From: Flavobacterium luteum
Lineage (GTDB): Bacteria > Bacteroidota > Bacteroidia > Flavobacteriales > Flavobacteriaceae
Assembly (NCBI RefSeq): GCF_008806775.1
Contig: NZ_WAEM01000005.1
Coordinates: 124,001 to 188,000, forward strand
Reading direction: 5' to 3'
DNA: 64,000 bases
Part shown: positions 29,105 through 39,423 of the stretch, one piece after another
Layout of the letters: each line of letters begins with the position of its first letter
Numbering within the stretch: position 1 is the stretch's first letter
Made by a program: the position numbers and the translations under genes
Notes under the pieces: generated by a model
What the model saw: only the letters and a program-made list of their open reading frames with translations
Told to the model about the DNA's origin: nothing
Database searches by the model: none

Positions 29105-30865
29105 TTAGGTCAATTCTTTTTCTGAAAGTTGTTTTAAATACAAAGCGGCGTAGTACCCTTCTTGGTTTATTAATTGATTATGAGTACCTTGTTCGATGAT
29201 TGTTCCTTCATCAAGAATAATAATTTTATCAGCATTTTTTGCTGATGATACTCGATGACTGACAATAATTGTGGTTTTGTTTTTGCAAAATTCCAGTAAA
29301 TTATTTAGAATGATTTCTTCGGTTTCGGTATCTACTGCTGAAAGACAATCGTCTAACAATAAAATAGGCGCGTCCTTAATAATGGCTCTTGCAATAGAAA
29401 CGCGTTGCTTTTGTCCGCCAGAAAGGGTTATGCCACGTTCGCCTAAAATGGTTTCGTATTGCAAATTAAAATTGATAATATTGTCATGAACTGCCGCTTT
29501 CTTGGCGGCATCTATAACTTCACTATCTAGAGCACTTTCTTTACCAAACTTGATGTTGTTTTTTATAGTATCCGAAAACAAAAAGGCATCCTGCGGAACT
29601 ATCCCTATACTGTTTCTTAAATCGAATAAATTTACTTGATGAATTGGAATTCCATCTATTAAAATCTCCCCTTTGGTAGTATCATACAATCGACTTATTA
29701 GTGAAATAATACTCGATTTTCCGGAACCTGTTTTGCCTAAAATGGCTAAAGTATCGCCTTTATTTACAGTAAAAGTAATGTTTTTAAGTGCCTGTATTTG
29801 GGTGTCATCATACGTAAAAGATACGTTTTTAAACTCGATTGTCCCTTTAATAATCGACTTTTCAGGATGATTGTTTTGAATATCAGGTTGTATTTTTAAA
29901 AATTCATTAATACGTTTTTGGGAAGCTTCGGCCTCTTGAACTAATGACGAAACCCAACCTAATGAGGCTACTGGCCATGTAAGCATGTTTACATACAAAA
30001 TAAATTCGGCAATGGTACCAATGCTTTTTATACTTCCGTTAATGTACATCATACCGCCAAAATAAATCACCACTAAGTTGCTTACGCCAATTAAAGCGAG
30101 CATTAAAGGACCAAACAATGATTGCACTTTTGCCAAATTCATACTCTTTGCTTTGCTCTCTTTTGATAATTCCTCTAAATTCTTTTGATGCTGATTTTCT
30201 AACGAATAGGCTTTTATCACACGAATTCCAGAAAAAATCTCTTGAGTAAAACTTGAAATTTTAGAAAGGTATTGCTGAAAAATAGTACTTCGAATATTTA
30301 TTTCGGAGCTTAATTTAAAAATAGCATATGATAAAATGGGCAATGGCAACAACGTATATAAAGTTAATCTTGGCGAGACGTTATACATATATACAATAAC
30401 AATGGCAAATCGAATAAAGGTATTTATGGTATACATAACCGCTGGACCAACATACATACGCACTTTTCCGACATCTTCACTAATGCGATTCATCAAATCG
30501 CCTGTTCGGTTTTGCTTATAGAAATTTTGGGAGAGATTTTCATACTGACGAAAAACTTCATTTTTTAAATCGAATTCAATATGACGTGACATCACAATTA
30601 AGGTTTGTCGCATCAAAAAAGTGAGAAAACCTGCAATTATTGTCGTAGCAATTATTAGAAGAATGTTATGGATCAGTTCTTTTTGAATAAGAGCCGAATC
30701 GACAACCGATTGTTTTACATGACTTTCAATGGCTTGAAACGATTTACTGATTAATTTGGGAGTAAATAGTGAAAAAATTTGAGCTGCAATTGTGGTTACA
30801 ATGCCAATTAAAAAGCTGTATTTGTATTTGACAAAGTATTTATTTAAATAGTTTAATTCTTTCAT
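29105..30865 (-). CDS. ABC exporter, fused membrane and ATPase half-transporter
   Basis: A 586-residue type IV ABC exporter half (MdlA/MdlB-like): a six-helix membrane domain (about 1-300) and an ATPase domain with Walker A GKTGSGKSS, Q-loop, signature LSGGQKQR, Walker B ILLLDD and H-loop VSHRVSS. The catalytic Glu after Walker B is Asp (LLLDDCLSAVD), as in degenerate sites of heterodimeric exporters. The frame extends to an ATG at 30931, but a -7 box (30892-30900) lies inside that extension, so I choose the ATG at 30865. Divergent from nusB. Substrate unknown. Confidence 0.9.
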   Translation of the reverse strand: MKELNYLNKYFVKYKYSFLIGIVTTIAAQIFSLFTPKLISKSFQAIESHVKQSVVDSALIQKELIHNILLIIATTIIAGFLTFLMRQTLIVMSRHIEFDLKNEVFRQYENLSQNFYKQNRTGDLMNRISEDVGKVRMYVGPAVMYTINTFIRFAIVIVYMYNVSPRLTLYTLLPLPILSYAIFKLSSEINIRSTIFQQYLSKISSFTQEIFSGIRVIKAYSLENQHQKNLEELSKESKAKSMNLAKVQSLFGPLMLALIGVSNLVVIYFGGMMYINGSIKSIGTIAEFILYVNMLTWPVASLGWVSSLVQEAEASQKRINEFLKIQPDIQNNHPEKSIIKGTIEFKNVSFTYDDTQIQALKNITFTVNKGDTLAILGKTGSGKSSIISLISRLYDTTKGEILIDGIPIHQVNLFDLRNSIGIVPQDAFLFSDTIKNNIKFGKESALDSEVIDAAKKAAVHDNIINFNLQYETILGERGITLSGGQKQRVSIARAIIKDAPILLLDDCLSAVDTETEEIILNNLLEFCKNKTTIIVSHRVSSAKNADKIIILDEGTIIEQGTHNQLINQEGYYAALYLKQLSEKELT

Positions 30866-30891
30866 GCTACGATTCCTGCCAATTTTCAATA

Positions 30892-30900
30892 GCAAATATA
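30892..30900 (-). promoter_or_regulatory. -7 element of the ABC exporter gene
   Basis: TATATTTGC on the minus strand, 26 bp before the ATG at 30865. It decides the start, since the longer frame (ATG 30931) would begin upstream of the transcription start. Confidence 0.55.
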
Positions 30901-31010
30901 GGAGTTTAAAAGCAATAATGAGAAGGACCATATTAACTTTGGCGCATTTTTAAGACGATATTAACGCTAAAAAGAAAGGGCTAAATAATTTCGGGTTTCA
31001 ATATTATTGT

Positions 31011-31019
31011 TATTTTTGC
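31011..31019 (+). promoter_or_regulatory. -7 element of nusB
   Basis: TATTTTTGC, 51 bp before the nusB GTG start, fits TAnnTTTG. It lies back to back with the ABC exporter promoter. Confidence 0.5.
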
Positions 31020-31070
31020 ACTGCGAAAGTTTTTATTTCGATTTCTAATTTTTATAAAAGTTCTTACCTA

Positions 31071-32012
31071 GTGTTAAATAGAAGACATATCCGAGTTAAA
31101 GTGATGCAAACCATATATGCGATGCATCAAAATGGTTCTGACAGTTTAGAAAAAGAAGAAAAATTCTTGCTGTTCAGTATCGAAAATATTCAAGATTTAT
31201 ATTTGGTTATGCTTTCTTCTTTGATTGAAATTGCTAAAAAAGAACTTGTTTTTTTAGAAAAATCATCAGAAAAGCATCTTGCCACTGCAGAAGAACGAAA
31301 TCCCAATAAAAAATTTGTAAATAACGCTATTTTCAAGATTCTTGCTGAAAATAATTCATTAAGCATTGCTTTAGAAGACCGAAAAATTAACAATTGGTCG
31401 TTGAATGACGATTATATTTTGTTGCTTTTGGCGGCTATTAAAGAAAGTGATTTGTACAAAAAATACATGTCTTCCAAAACTACATCGTTCTTAGAAGACA
31501 AGGAATTTGTTCTAGCCGTTTTTACCGATGTTATTGCCACTAACGATAAATTATATGATTATTTAGAGGACAATAAGCTAACATGGGTTGATGACATTCC
31601 GTTAGTAAATACTCAAATAATAAAACAATTGGGTGCTCTAAAATCGCCTAATGACAGTTTTAAAGTGCCTAAATTATATAAAGACACAGAAGATAAGGAG
31701 TTTGTGACTAATTTGTTTAGAAAAACCGTTTTAAACGAAGTAGCTTTAGCCAATGAATATATTGACAAAACCCCTAATTGGGATATCGAGCGTATTGCCG
31801 AAATAGATACTATTATTTTGAAAATGGCAATATGCGAGTTGTTAAAATTTCCTTCAATTCCTATTAAAGTAACCATTAACGAATATTTAGAAGTGGCTAA
31901 AGAATATTCTACTCCTAAAAGTAGTATTTTTATCAACGGAATTCTAGACAATTTAGTTAAGGAATTTCAAGCCAGTAATAAAATTCAAAAAACTGGAAGA
32001 GGTTTAATGTAG
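31071..32012 (+). CDS. nusB: Transcription antitermination factor NusB (long form)
   Basis: RNA-binding factor for rRNA antitermination with NusE (S10). The start is a GTG followed by LNRRHIRVKVMQTIYAMHQ, the N-terminal helix of the family. At 313 residues it is more than twice the E. coli length (139); the canonical NusB domain ends at the C-terminus (RKTVLNEVALANEYID, WDIERIAEIDTIILKMAICEL, PIKVTINEYLEVAKEYS, FINGILDNLVKEF), and an extra helical region (about 30-180) is inserted. This long form is usual in Bacteroidota. First gene of a likely operon with the DUF1573 gene and yajC. Confidence 0.93.
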   Translation: MLNRRHIRVKVMQTIYAMHQNGSDSLEKEEKFLLFSIENIQDLYLVMLSSLIEIAKKELVFLEKSSEKHLATAEERNPNKKFVNNAIFKILAENNSLSIALEDRKINNWSLNDDYILLLLAAIKESDLYKKYMSSKTTSFLEDKEFVLAVFTDVIATNDKLYDYLEDNKLTWVDDIPLVNTQIIKQLGALKSPNDSFKVPKLYKDTEDKEFVTNLFRKTVLNEVALANEYIDKTPNWDIERIAEIDTIILKMAICELLKFPSIPIKVTINEYLEVAKEYSTPKSSIFINGILDNLVKEFQASNKIQKTGRGLM

Positions 32013-32029
32013 TGTAAACAAATTGCCCG

Positions 32030-32548
32030 ATGATGAAAAAAATTGTATTTTCCTTTTTTCTATTCTTTATCCTCATAATTTTTTCTTGTAAAAAAGAAGA
32101 AGCTACACCCACTCATTTTGGAACGGCAATAGCACTTAAAGCGAAAGAAAAAGAAGCTCAGAAAGCCAAAGAAAATCAAACAGTAGAAGCAATAACTTCT
32201 AAAATTGTTCCATTAGACGGGAAATATCCAGTAATGACTTTTAAAACAAAAGAACATGATTTTGGAAATGTTGTACAAGGAGAAAAAGTAGAAACTGTTT
32301 TCGATTTTAAAAATACTGGCGAATCAAATTTGATTATTTCTAAGGCTGTTGGGTCATGTGGCTGTACGGTTCCTGAATATCCTAAGGAGGCGATACCTCC
32401 AGGAAAATCGGCTAAAATTGTAGTTTCATTTAATTCGGCTGGGAAAAACGGAAAACAAATGAAAACGGTATCGCTTACTACCAACACTTTAGAAGGAAAT
32501 GAAATTTTAACAATTAAATCTTTAATTCAATCAAAACCCAGAAAATAA
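32030..32548 (+). CDS. DUF1573 lipoprotein
   Basis: A 172-residue lipoprotein (lipobox IFSC near Cys20, followed by KKEEA). The C-terminal 110 residues are a DUF1573 immunoglobulin-like domain: FKTKEHDFGNVVQGEKVETVF, the SCGCTVPEYPKEAIPPGKSA segment with its C-x-C motif, and VVSFNSAGKNGKQ. Role unknown, probably periplasmic or surface. It lies 17 bp after nusB and 27 bp before yajC. Confidence 0.9.
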   Translation: MMKKIVFSFFLFFILIIFSCKKEEATPTHFGTAIALKAKEKEAQKAKENQTVEAITSKIVPLDGKYPVMTFKTKEHDFGNVVQGEKVETVFDFKNTGESNLIISKAVGSCGCTVPEYPKEAIPPGKSAKIVVSFNSAGKNGKQMKTVSLTTNTLEGNEILTIKSLIQSKPRK

Positions 32549-32575
32549 TCTGGATTAACTTCACATTAAAAACGT

Positions 32576-32848
32576 ATGGAACAAATTCAACAATTCGCAC
32601 CCTTTATCCTGATGTTCGTAGTCATTTATTTTTTTATGATTAGACCGCAACAAAAAAAGGCAAAACAAGAAAAACAATTCGAAGCTGATTTAAAAGTAGG
32701 CGATAGAATCATTACAAAAAGTGGTTTTCATGGTAAAATTTCAGAACTAGCTGCTACAAGCGTAGTCATAGAAACGATGTCGGGAAAATTAAAAATAGAG
32801 CGTTCAGCAATTTCAATGGAAATGAGCGCAGAACTAAACAAAAAATAG
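32576..32848 (+). CDS. yajC: Preprotein translocase subunit YajC
   Basis: A 90-residue single-span membrane protein associated with the SecDF translocase. The helix (about 8-24) contains the usual IYFFMIRPQQKKAKQ end, and the cytoplasmic domain has LKVGDRIITKSGFHGKI. It is the third gene of the nusB-DUF1573-yajC unit and is followed by a strong terminator. Confidence 0.96.
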   Translation: MEQIQQFAPFILMFVVIYFFMIRPQQKKAKQEKQFEADLKVGDRIITKSGFHGKISELAATSVVIETMSGKLKIERSAISMEMSAELNKK

Positions 32849-32871
32849 TCTCTATTTTCATTTCATAAAAG

Positions 32872-32898
32872 ATGCCTCTAAATTTAGAGGCATTTTTT
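32872..32898. terminator. Bidirectional terminator between yajC and pepT
   Basis: A near-perfect palindrome with an 11-bp arm (ATGCCTCTAAA / TTTAGAGGCAT), T run on the plus side and A run before it, between convergent genes. Confidence 0.88.
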
Positions 32899-32911
32899 AT
32901 TTAGGAAATCA

Positions 32912-34201
32912 TTATTTCTTCTTTTTTGATTTTTTATCCTTTGTATTTTCATTAGCAGAGAAATCAGTAGTTGCCGTTAACTCCGCTATTTTTATGATCA
33001 CATCAATGGCTTTTTGCATGCTTTCAACAGGTACATATTCGTATTTACCATGAAAATTATGTCCGCCAGCAAAAATGTTTGGGCAAGGCAATCCCATATA
33101 CGATAATCTACTACCATCAGTTCCTCCTCGAATGGGTTTTATGATAGGTTTGATGCCTAAATCTATCATTGCTTTTTCGGCTAAATCTACAATAAATAGT
33201 ACTGGTTCAACTTTTTCTTTCATGTTGTAATACTGGTCTTTTATTTCAGTAATAACAATATCTTCTCCAAATTGTTTAGCAAATTTTTTGTTTATTTTTT
33301 TGGTAATATCATGAATTAAATCTTTCCTTTTTTTGAACTTTTTTGCATTATGATCTCTTATAATCAATTCTAAAATGGTTTCTTCAATGCTTCCACTCAG
33401 ATGATTCACATGAAAAAAGCCTTCATAATTTTTGGTTTCTTGCGGAATTTCTTTTTTAGGAAGTTTATTAATGAAATCATTGGCAATCAGCATCGAATTA
33501 ATCATTTTGCCTTTAGCATAACCAGGATGCACACTTTTTCCTTTGAACGTTATTTTGGCTCCAGCTGCATTAAAATTTTCATATTCTAATTCACCTATTT
33601 GGCTTCCATCCATAGTATACCCCCAGTCTGCTCCAAACTTTTCTACATCAAACAAATCGGCTCCTCGACCAATTTCTTCATCGGGGGTAAAACCAACTCT
33701 TATTTTGCCGTGTTTGATATCTGGATTTTTAATCAAGTATTCCATAGCAGAAACTATCTCGGTCAATCCTGCTTTATCATCGGCACCAAGAAGTGTGGTT
33801 CCATCAGTAGTGATTAAAGTTTGCCCTTTGTATTGCAATAAATCCTTGAAATAGTTAGGGGATAAAATAATGTTGTGTTCAGCATTCAAAAGGATATCGC
33901 CACCATCATAATTTGCTATGACTTGTGGTTTTACGTTCGCACCTGTAAAATCAGGTGAAGTATCATAATGCGAAACAAAGCCAATGGTAGGTACTACATG
34001 CTCAATGTTACTAGGTAAAGTCGCCATGATGTAACCATTTTTATCTTTGGTTACTTCCGCCATTCCAATTGCTTTGAGCTCTTTTACTAATAAATTGGCT
34101 AAGACTAATTGTTTTTTTGTGCTAGGTGTAGTATTAGAATTGGAATCAGATTCGGTGTCAATTATAACGTAGCTTATAAATCGGTCTATTAGGTGTTGCA
34201 T
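32912..34201 (-). CDS. pepT: Peptidase T (tripeptide aminopeptidase)
   Basis: A di-zinc M20B aminopeptidase that removes the N-terminal residue of tripeptides in the cytoplasm. The protein has 429 residues. Metal and catalytic motifs are SHYDTSPD (His and Asp), [18 protein letters not shown] (catalytic Glu), [10 protein letters not shown] and the C-terminal [13 protein letters not shown]. The last 15 residues are a Lys-rich tail (DKKSKKKK) beyond the usual end. Single gene, convergent with yajC. Confidence 0.95.
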   Translation of the reverse strand: MQHLIDRFISYVIIDTESDSNSNTTPSTKKQLVLANLLVKELKAIGMAEVTKDKNGYIMATLPSNIEHVVPTIGFVSHYDTSPDFTGANVKPQVIANYDGGDILLNAEHNIILSPNYFKDLLQYKGQTLITTDGTTLLGADDKAGLTEIVSAMEYLIKNPDIKHGKIRVGFTPDEEIGRGADLFDVEKFGADWGYTMDGSQIGELEYENFNAAGAKITFKGKSVHPGYAKGKMINSMLIANDFINKLPKKEIPQETKNYEGFFHVNHLSGSIEETILELIIRDHNAKKFKKRKDLIHDITKKINKKFAKQFGEDIVITEIKDQYYNMKEKVEPVLFIVDLAEKAMIDLGIKPIIKPIRGGTDGSRLSYMGLPCPNIFAGGHNFHGKYEYVPVESMQKAIDVIIKIAELTATTDFSANENTKDKKSKKKK

Positions 34202-34361
34202 CTAATTTGATATAGTTTATTTCAAGCACAAATATATAATTTGTTATTGCTATAAACAATATGTATAAAACCTGAAGAACTACAAAAAGCATATTTAAAT
34301 TAGATTTCTATACTTTTTCAGAAAGCTATTTTCCATTTTTGTTAAATTAGCAATAAGCATA

Positions 34362-34769
34362 TTAGTTTTTATAAAATTCTTTTACGTTGGCTAGAATCTC
34401 AGAAGGAGTCATTTTATTCGTAGCCTGAACTGATTTGAGTTTTCTATAATCAATAAGATGCTCATCGTATATTTTTTGGTGCAATTTTGTTTTAGTTTCA
34501 GCGGGACCAAAAATAAAAAGTTCGTCTGATTCTTTAACTTGAGATATTACATTATCTAGAAAATGGTCTAGTTGATTATTATTCTGTTTTCCATATTTAT
34601 AGTGATGAGCTTCTTGACCGTACCTAGAAGAGGCTCCTTTATCAATTTCATCGTCATAGTAAATCCCAGATTTAATTTCGGTAACATTTTCGCCTCCATC
34701 AAAAAGAGTGATGATGACCGCTTCAGAGGAGTCAATCCAAACCCCTGTTTGTTTTTTCCAGTTTTTCAT
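34362..34769 (-). CDS. Small soluble protein resembling the eRF1-domain-3-like (baeRF) fold
   Basis: A 135-residue protein with no signal sequence. It opens KKQTGVWIDSSEAVIITL, like an actin/RF-like first strand, and later has FIFGPAETKTKLHQKI and a final segment ending MTPSEILANVKEFY. These resemble bacterial proteins related to eRF1 domain 3 thought to touch the translation machinery. I am not certain of the family. The gene is alone; a 195-bp AT-rich gap follows upstream. Confidence 0.55.
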   Translation of the reverse strand: MKNWKKQTGVWIDSSEAVIITLFDGGENVTEIKSGIYYDDEIDKGASSRYGQEAHHYKYGKQNNNQLDHFLDNVISQVKESDELFIFGPAETKTKLHQKIYDEHLIDYRKLKSVQATNKMTPSEILANVKEFYKN

Positions 34770-34964
34770 GTTTTCTAAAATTTAATTAAGATGCCATTTA
34801 CTACTATAAATTTACATATAAATAGTGAATTGTAGAATCGAAATTCATTTTACTTATTAACTAATTGTTAAATTTATAATTCTGATAATCAGTTGTATAA
34901 AGTTGTTTTAAATTTAAGAAAATAAATGATTGCTTTAGATTTTTTTAATCACAATTGGTTGTGA

Positions 34965-36416
34965 TTAAAACTGAAAGTAAATAAATGAACTGCCACTTTC
35001 CTGTGCCCATATTATCATCAAAACAAGTGTTGACCATACTAAACTTATCCAAAACCAAGATAGTTTATAAGCCACATTTAAAACCTTGGTATTTCGCATG
35101 AACCAATGAAATAAAACAATCAGAGGAACAATTATTGACACTTTGAGGATAGCCAAAGTAGTTAACAAAGCTTTTCCTTCTCCAACTAAACCAAACATAG
35201 ATTGCAACAATTGCCATGATTTTCCAAAAGTATCTGCTCGGAAAAATACCCAAGTAATGTTAATTAGCATGAAAGTGAGTAAGGCATAGAAAAAGCTTAT
35301 CCAAGGATGACGTCGAACTTCAATAGTATCTGAAGGTTCTTTGTGACTATGAGCAGCGTGACGTCTGTCTTTTAAATACCGTTCTATCCATAAATAAATT
35401 CCATGTAAACCTCCCCAAGCTACAAAGGTCCAATTGGCTCCATGCCAGAGCCCTCCCAGAAGCATGGTTGCCATTAAGGCAAAATAGGTTCTAATTTTTC
35501 CGTGACGATTCCCACCTAAAGGAATATATAGATAATCTCTTAACCATGTTGATAAGGTAATGTGCCATCTTTTCCAGAAATCAGAAAAACCTATTGCTGC
35601 ATATGGATAATTGAAATTCTGTGGTAAAACGAATCCCAAACATAGTGCAACTCCAATGGCACAAGTAGAATACCCTGCAAAATCTAAGAATATTTGTCCA
35701 GAGAAAGCGAATACTCCAATCCAAGCATCTAGAGTTGGTAATAGGTCTTTTGATTCAAAAACGCTGTTTGCAGTAGCCGACAACATACTATCGGCGAGTA
35801 CGACTTTCATAAACAATCCCAACGTTAATAATAGTAATCCATCGGTCATTTGTTTCAAAGAAGCTTTGCGCGGCCATTCAAACTGAGGAACTAATTGAGG
35901 TGGACGCACAATTGGACCGGCAACCAAATGGGGGAAAAAGGTAACAAAGAGAGAAAAGTCCAATAATGATTTTACAGGCTCACTTCTTTTTTGATACATA
36001 TCAATAGTATAACATAAGGTTGTAAACGTGTAAAATGAAATTCCGGCGGGAAGTATGATGTTGGGTTCGGCTGGATGATAATCAAAACCAATAGCATTGC
36101 ATAGTGCAACAAAATTTTCCAGTAAAAAGGTCCCATATTTAAAGAAAACTAGCATTCCAAGATTACCAATTAAGCTTACTATTAAGAGCATTTTCTTCTT
36201 ATAATGATTTTCTTGTGTATAGAGTGCTCTACCTACAAAAAAATCAATTACTGTCGACAACCATAACAATAAAATAAAAGGAGGATTCCATGCAGCGTAA
36301 AATATATAACTAGCCAGTAATAAGTTGATTTTTTTTGTTTTCCATGACAACGGAAGATTATGTAAAAAAAGAATGATAAGAAAAAAGGCTATAAAGGTGT
36401 AAGAGTTGAATACCAT
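34965..36416 (-). CDS. MBOAT family O-acyltransferase (AlgI-like)
   Basis: A 483-residue polytopic membrane protein. The MBOAT motif with the catalytic His is LLGGLWHGANWTFVAWGGLHG (about 320-341), and the segment FWKRWHITLSTWLRDYLYIPLGG is the second conserved block of AlgI/DltB-like enzymes. It transfers an acyl, usually acetyl, group across the membrane to an extracellular polymer. Its partner is the SGNH-like protein encoded 19 bp upstream. No alginate or teichoic-acid genes are nearby, so the acceptor is unknown. Confidence 0.92.
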   Translation of the reverse strand: MVFNSYTFIAFFLIILFLHNLPLSWKTKKINLLLASYIFYAAWNPPFILLLWLSTVIDFFVGRALYTQENHYKKKMLLIVSLIGNLGMLVFFKYGTFLLENFVALCNAIGFDYHPAEPNIILPAGISFYTFTTLCYTIDMYQKRSEPVKSLLDFSLFVTFFPHLVAGPIVRPPQLVPQFEWPRKASLKQMTDGLLLLTLGLFMKVVLADSMLSATANSVFESKDLLPTLDAWIGVFAFSGQIFLDFAGYSTCAIGVALCLGFVLPQNFNYPYAAIGFSDFWKRWHITLSTWLRDYLYIPLGGNRHGKIRTYFALMATMLLGGLWHGANWTFVAWGGLHGIYLWIERYLKDRRHAAHSHKEPSDTIEVRRHPWISFFYALLTFMLINITWVFFRADTFGKSWQLLQSMFGLVGEGKALLTTLAILKVSIIVPLIVLFHWFMRNTKVLNVAYKLSWFWISLVWSTLVLMIIWAQESGSSFIYFQF

Positions 36417-36435
36417 AATTAGACTATTTTGGTGA

Positions 36436-37485
36436 TTAATTTAATTTATTTGAGTTTGTCAATTTCCAATTTTTGTCTTTCTCCAATATATCAATAAAAT
36501 GTTTTGTAAATTCTATAGCGTCGGGTCGGCTTAAATGTGAGAGTTCAGGACAAACAAAATGATCTATAGCTGGATAATCAAGAAAATGTATTCCAGGACA
36601 ATTCGTATAAGTCAATAATTTATCCCAGTATTTTTCTCTAGGGAAACCTATTTTTTCACCTTGTAAATAAACACCACTTGATGGTGTTCGTACAAAAAGC
36701 ACTTCTCCGCCACGCGCTTTTATTTTGTCAGTTGCTACTTTTACAGATTTAAATATGGCATCTAATTCTGCTGTTGGCATTGGTGGCGCACCTTTTCCTA
36801 AGCTTGCAAAAAAAGCCCAATTGGCTTTGACTTTGTTTTGTAAAACAGTATCAACTACAAATTCTGGAGTCATAAACATTTGTCTTTCAAAGGTGTTATG
36901 ACTAAACTCAATGGGAAATAATGGCATCATAAAAACACCAGCACGTCTCGGAATTTCGAGTTCATCTAATTTTGCGTTAAGCGAAAAGTAATCTTTGTTT
37001 AGAAAAACAAATTGTGATTCTAATGGTTTATTTAAGAAGAAACTGATTTTTTGTGCTGGAGTTCTATCATGAAAGTATTTGATATTTTCGTTAAGGGTTT
37101 TATCAAGTGGTCCAGATTTCGAGAAAAATAGTCCTTCCGTGACGTCTACAATGAGTCGCCCTTTAAAATTAGGGTCATTGGCTAAATCTTCTAATGCAGG
37201 TCTTGGATTACTTCCTTCTACTGCTAATTGTACAGCATGAATATTAGTTTTGTTTTGCCAAGTTGGAATGTCTAAATCGTATTTTATTCTTGATGAACCA
37301 ATAAAGACTACTGCATCGTCAAGAGGCTCATAAACCATTGCTCTATTATTTGCCCACAAAGGCGGGCCATCATCATAACTAATAGGTATTCCTTTATTTC
37401 TAAGGTATATTTCCCAGCTACCAATTACAAAAATTACAATAACCAACGTTAATAGGGCTGATTTCAAAAGCGATTTTTTTTCCAT
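36436..37485 (-). CDS. Membrane-anchored SGNH/DltD-like acyltransferase partner
   Basis: A 349-residue protein with an N-terminal membrane anchor (about 8-25) and an extracytoplasmic domain. It has the block I motif VFIGSSRIKYDLD (nucleophilic Ser) and a C-terminal SHLSRPDAIEF segment with the Asp/His-type residues of SGNH-like transferases (DltD/AlgX family). It is upstream of and adjacent to the MBOAT gene, the usual pairing in which this protein completes the O-acylation of the polymer. Confidence 0.75.
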   Translation of the reverse strand: MEKKSLLKSALLTLVIVIFVIGSWEIYLRNKGIPISYDDGPPLWANNRAMVYEPLDDAVVFIGSSRIKYDLDIPTWQNKTNIHAVQLAVEGSNPRPALEDLANDPNFKGRLIVDVTEGLFFSKSGPLDKTLNENIKYFHDRTPAQKISFFLNKPLESQFVFLNKDYFSLNAKLDELEIPRRAGVFMMPLFPIEFSHNTFERQMFMTPEFVVDTVLQNKVKANWAFFASLGKGAPPMPTAELDAIFKSVKVATDKIKARGGEVLFVRTPSSGVYLQGEKIGFPREKYWDKLLTYTNCPGIHFLDYPAIDHFVCPELSHLSRPDAIEFTKHFIDILEKDKNWKLTNSNKLN

Positions 37486-37545
37486 AGTATGAAATTAATA
37501 GTTTGTTCGATGGTACTATTTGAATAACTCAATTAAAAACTAGAA

Positions 37546-38106
37546 TCAATCAATTTTGATGCGATAGCCTATCGAAAATCCTATGGGCAATAACTCGTTT
37601 TCAAATTCAATTCCTTCTTTGTTTTTTAAATCATCGATGTATTGGTTTACATCAGAACTTCTTATAGGTACCAATAAGGCTAATGACCAATACCCATTTC
37701 TATCTTTATTTTTTGGTTTGAAATCGACTCCAAATCCAAAAGTTGGGCCGTAAAATAGTTTGTTAAACTTTGAGGCATTTTTTACAGCTATTGCTGCATT
37801 ATAGCCATACATTCCTATAAGGTAAGGACCTATTTTTGGAGACTCTTTTTTTGCATTTAATCTAAATTTTGCACCTACATTGAATCCAGCACCTGCAAAA
37901 GCATATCCTACACCTCCAAAAAGTCCAATTTGATCTACAGGGTAATACAAAATATTGGCTCCAATTCCACCATAATCAAGTCCCAAGCCCAGTCCTATTG
38001 TAGTGTTTAATTTGTTTTGTTTGATAGTCGTCGGTGTATCTTGAGAATAGGTATTAAATGTGAAAAAGAGACAAACTACACTTAGAGATAATTTAATTGT
38101 TTTCAT
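37546..38106 (-). CDS. Outer-membrane beta-barrel protein, hypothetical
   Basis: A 186-residue protein with a signal peptide (1-21, cleavage near YSQD). The rest is Gly- and aromatic-rich with alternating residues (LGLGLDYGGIGANILYYP, FGGVGYAFAGAGFNVGAKFRL), ending in a C-terminal amphipathic strand (GYRIKID). This fits a small outer-membrane barrel. It lies 60 bp downstream of nothing related; function unknown. Confidence 0.7.
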   Translation of the reverse strand: MKTIKLSLSVVCLFFTFNTYSQDTPTTIKQNKLNTTIGLGLGLDYGGIGANILYYPVDQIGLFGGVGYAFAGAGFNVGAKFRLNAKKESPKIGPYLIGMYGYNAAIAVKNASKFNKLFYGPTFGFGVDFKPKNKDRNGYWSLALLVPIRSSDVNQYIDDLKNKEGIEFENELLPIGFSIGYRIKID

Positions 38107-38345
38107 GTTTTGAGCGTTTTAGGTGAATTATATTAGTAAAAATCTATTATTTGTTTCTAAGCAATAAGCTATTAATAGTAGCATTGATTTATGATAAAGT
38201 GTTTCAAAGATATTAAAAATTAACAAAAAATCAGAGATATTAATTTATTGAATTAAGCAAAAGTATTTCCTGTGTATAAAAGCATCTTAAAATTTAAATC
38301 TACTTTAAATTAGTTAGAATCATAATAAAATTAAAAGGATAATTC

Positions 38346-38354
38346 TATTTTTGC
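38346..38354 (+). promoter_or_regulatory. -7 element of pyrD
   Basis: TATTTTTGC, 19 bp before the pyrD start, fits TAnnTTTG. Confidence 0.5.
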
Positions 38355-38373
38355 ATTATACAACACAACTGCT

Positions 38374-39393
38374 ATGTACAAATTATTCATTCGTCCAATT
38401 CTTTTCAAGTTTGACCCTGAAAAAGTCCACTATTTTACTTTTTCATTAATACGTTTTTTATCAAGTATTCCTGGTTTTTCTTCATTATTCAAGGCAATGT
38501 ATCTTGTCAACGACAAACGATTAGAAACAGAAGTTTTCGGTTTAAAATTTAAAAACCCTGTAGGGCTTGCTGCCGGTTTTGATAAAGATGCAACCTTATA
38601 CAAAGAATTATCAAATTTTGGTTTCGGATTTATAGAAATTGGAACTCTAACCCCAAAAGGGCAAGAGGGAAATCCTAAAAAAAGATTATTTCGTCTTAAA
38701 GAAGATTCCGCTATCATCAATAGAATGGGGTTTAACAACGGCGGGGTGCAAAAGGCAGTCGAACGTTTAAAACAAAATAACGGTATTTTGATAGGAGGTA
38801 ATATCGGAAAAAATAAACTCACTCCAAACGAAGAAGCTACCTCCGATTATGAAATTTGTTTTGATGCCTTATACGACTATGTCGATTATTTTGTAGTGAA
38901 TGTGAGTTCACCCAACACTCCCAATCTGCGTGCCTTACAGGACAAAGAACCGTTGACACAATTGCTGCAAACATTGCAAAATAAGAATGTAAAAAAACTA
39001 AAGCAAAAACCCATCCTATTAAAAATTGCTCCCGATTTGACAGACGATCAGTTGTTGGACATCATTGATATTGTAAAGCAAACCAAAATTGCAGGAGTAA
39101 TTGCTACAAATACTACGATTTCTCGTGAAGGGTTGCAATCTGAAAATAGAACTGAAACAGGTGGTTTGTCAGGAAAGCCATTAGCCAAACGGTCTACTGA
39201 AGTCATCCGATTTTTATCCGAAAAAAGCAATAAAGCCTTCCCTATTATTGGAGTAGGAGGCATTCATTCTCCAGAAGATGCCATTGAAAAATTAGATGCT
39301 GGAGCGAGCCTAATTCAATTGTATACCGGTTTTATTTATGAAGGGCCTGCTTTAGTAAAAGCCATAAACAAAAAAATAGTAGAAAGAGTATAA
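38374..39393 (+). CDS. pyrD: Dihydroorotate dehydrogenase (quinone), class 2
   Basis: Fourth step of pyrimidine synthesis, oxidising dihydroorotate to orotate with quinone at the inner membrane. The protein has 339 residues and shows the class 2 N-terminal amphipathic region ([20 protein letters not shown]), [32 protein letters not shown] and [16 protein letters not shown] with the catalytic Ser. The C-terminal IIGVGGIHS and YTGFIYEGP bind FMN. It is followed 30 bp later by the HMG-CoA-lyase homologue. Confidence 0.97.
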   Translation: MYKLFIRPILFKFDPEKVHYFTFSLIRFLSSIPGFSSLFKAMYLVNDKRLETEVFGLKFKNPVGLAAGFDKDATLYKELSNFGFGFIEIGTLTPKGQEGNPKKRLFRLKEDSAIINRMGFNNGGVQKAVERLKQNNGILIGGNIGKNKLTPNEEATSDYEICFDALYDYVDYFVVNVSSPNTPNLRALQDKEPLTQLLQTLQNKNVKKLKQKPILLKIAPDLTDDQLLDIIDIVKQTKIAGVIATNTTISREGLQSENRTETGGLSGKPLAKRSTEVIRFLSEKSNKAFPIIGVGGIHSPEDAIEKLDAGASLIQLYTGFIYEGPALVKAINKKIVERV

Positions 39394-39423
39394 AAACTAA
39401 TTCTTTGCTATCTTTGACTTGTT

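Noticed and set aside
30866-30931. N-terminal extension of the ABC exporter to an ATG at 30931
   Set aside because: A TATATTTGC -7 box lies inside this stretch, and the extension adds a hydrophobic run atypical of the family.
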